Virus record (IMG/VR): IMGVR_UViG_3300030380_005249 | Location: 1 to 22,481 of that record | From: a virus | Length of the DNA: 22,481 nt | Strand: one strand, 5' to 3' | Shown: positions 21,792 through 22,481 of the stretch, piece by piece | Numbering within the stretch: position 1 is the stretch's first letter | Layout: every line of letters begins with the position of its first letter | Program-made: the position numbers and the translations under genes | The notes under the pieces: model-generated | What the model saw: the letters and a program-made list of their open reading frames with translations, nothing else | What the model was told of the DNA's origin: nothing | The model's database searches: none

Positions 21792-22481
21792 TGTCAGGAG
21801 GAGGAGGTGGAGGCGGTACACCCGCGGACACTACAAACGTACAAACTATTAGAGAAGCACCAGAAATAGAAGCAAGAAGATTAGGTCTTATGGATGCTGC
21901 AGGAACACTTGCGGACAAACCATTAGGGTTACCTGATTTTCAAGTAGCTGGATTAACTGGAGCAGAACAACAAGGTATTACTCAAGCACGTCAAGGGACA
22001 GGTGCGGGTTTAACTTCTATCGCTGCTGCCGAATCAGCTGCTGCGTTAGATCCTTCATCACAACAGTTTCAAAATTATTTTAATCCTTATCAATCTTTTA
22101 TAACTGATGAAATAAATCGACAAGCTCAATTAGGCCAACAACGTGTAGCTAACCAAGCAATCTCAGCTGGCGCATTTGGTGGTGGAAGAGAAGGGGTACA
22201 AAGAGCAGAAGCGGAAAGAGCAAGACTATCAGAAATAGGATTAGCACAAGGTAGAGCGTTTCAAGGAGCGTTAGGTGCATTTCAACAAGGACAACAATTA
22301 CAAGCACAAACTGGATTAGCTGCGGCTGATGCTAAAATGAGACAACAACAAGGAGATCTCAACGCATTATTCACAGCAGGTGGATTAGAAAGAGGAGTAA
22401 CTCAAGCTGAACTAGAAGCTAAAAGACAAAGTGAAGTACAGAAAATTACAGATCCATATCAAAGATTGTCTTTTGTATCTG
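21791..22481 (+). CDS. Ala/Gln-rich putative internal virion protein, 3' end outside the window
   Basis: An open frame of 230 codons from ATG 21791 running off the right edge. It starts MSGGGGGGGTPADTT, followed by APEIEARRLGLMDAAGTLAD, LPDFQVAGLTGAEQQGITQA, FQNYFNPYQSFITDEINRQA, ANQAISAGAFGGGREGVQRA, and long Gln/Ala-rich helical stretches (LGAFQQGQQLQAQTGLAAAD). The motif YFNPYQ...ITDEINRQ followed by SAGAFGGGREG is one I know from large structural or internal proteins of marine phages. The Ala/Gln-rich helices suit a coiled, ejected internal core protein. AGGAGGG lies 7 nt upstream of the start. No catalytic motif is visible in the part seen. Confidence 0.6.
   Translation, partial: MSGGGGGGGTPADTTNVQTIREAPEIEARRLGLMDAAGTLADKPLGLPDFQVAGLTGAEQQGITQARQGTGAGLTSIAAAESAAALDPSSQQFQNYFNPYQSFITDEINRQAQLGQQRVANQAISAGAFGGGREGVQRAEAERARLSEIGLAQGRAFQGALGAFQQGQQLQAQTGLAAADAKMRQQQGDLNALFTAGGLERGVTQAELEAKRQSEVQKITDPYQRLSFVS

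Overview
The window is a densely packed, one-strand stretch of a tailed bacteriophage genome, most likely a short-tailed (podovirus-like) marine phage of the kind known from SAR11/Pelagibacter and uncultured Mediterranean viromes. The basis is the strongly AT-rich composition, AGA as the dominant Arg codon, and a set of protein families I recognise from marine phages: connector proteins, glycine-rich adhesins, LamG-SPRY fibres, a T7 gp12 / P22 gp10-like hub and internal virion proteins. The host assignment is inference. All 30 genes I call (two cut by the window edges) are on the + strand. Many overlap by 1-14 nt (ATGA, TAATG, TAGTG), the longest clear gap is about 60 nt, and no tRNA, CRISPR, integrase, transposase or convincing terminator is visible. 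It reads as one late structural transcription unit.

Layout. (1) 1-1848: the tail of an unknown gene, then two related connector-like proteins flanking a small unknown protein. (2) 1863-2771: two small virion proteins. (3) 2768-13555: almost 11 kb of tail-fibre and adhesin genes. It opens with a glycine-rich adhesin and a small Trp-rich protein. Then a three-gene cassette occurs twice in the same order: anchor plus IPT/TIG plus Ig-like domain, then LamG plus SPRY, then a DUF7483-like protein (4498-7721 and 7724-11245). The second copy carries an extra cupredoxin-like domain with a full His/Cys-His-Met ligand set. The block closes with a 22-residue-repeat protein, a fibre with 10-residue repeats, and a second glycine-rich adhesin. 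(4) 13555-14551: a small, very AT-rich insert with a ParB-like domain protein and a 2-oxoglutarate/Fe(II) oxygenase. (5) 14570-17324: the large tail hub/nozzle protein followed by four small genes, two of them only 54 and 44 codons. (6) 17321-19866: three glycosyltransferases, one GT4-like and two tandem GT-A paralogues. (7) 19906-22481: a putative internal (ejected) virion protein, a GNAT-like protein, and the start of an Ala/Gln-rich putative internal virion protein.

How it fits together. The connector proteins and hub would form the neck and short tail. The many fibre genes give a large repertoire of surface-binding modules, several sharing the same N-terminal motif and so perhaps the same attachment site. 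The distal genes probably encode proteins ejected with the DNA. The oxygenase and the three glycosyltransferases sit inside this structural operon, which suggests that they either modify virion proteins or alter the host surface late in infection. That link is an inference from position only.
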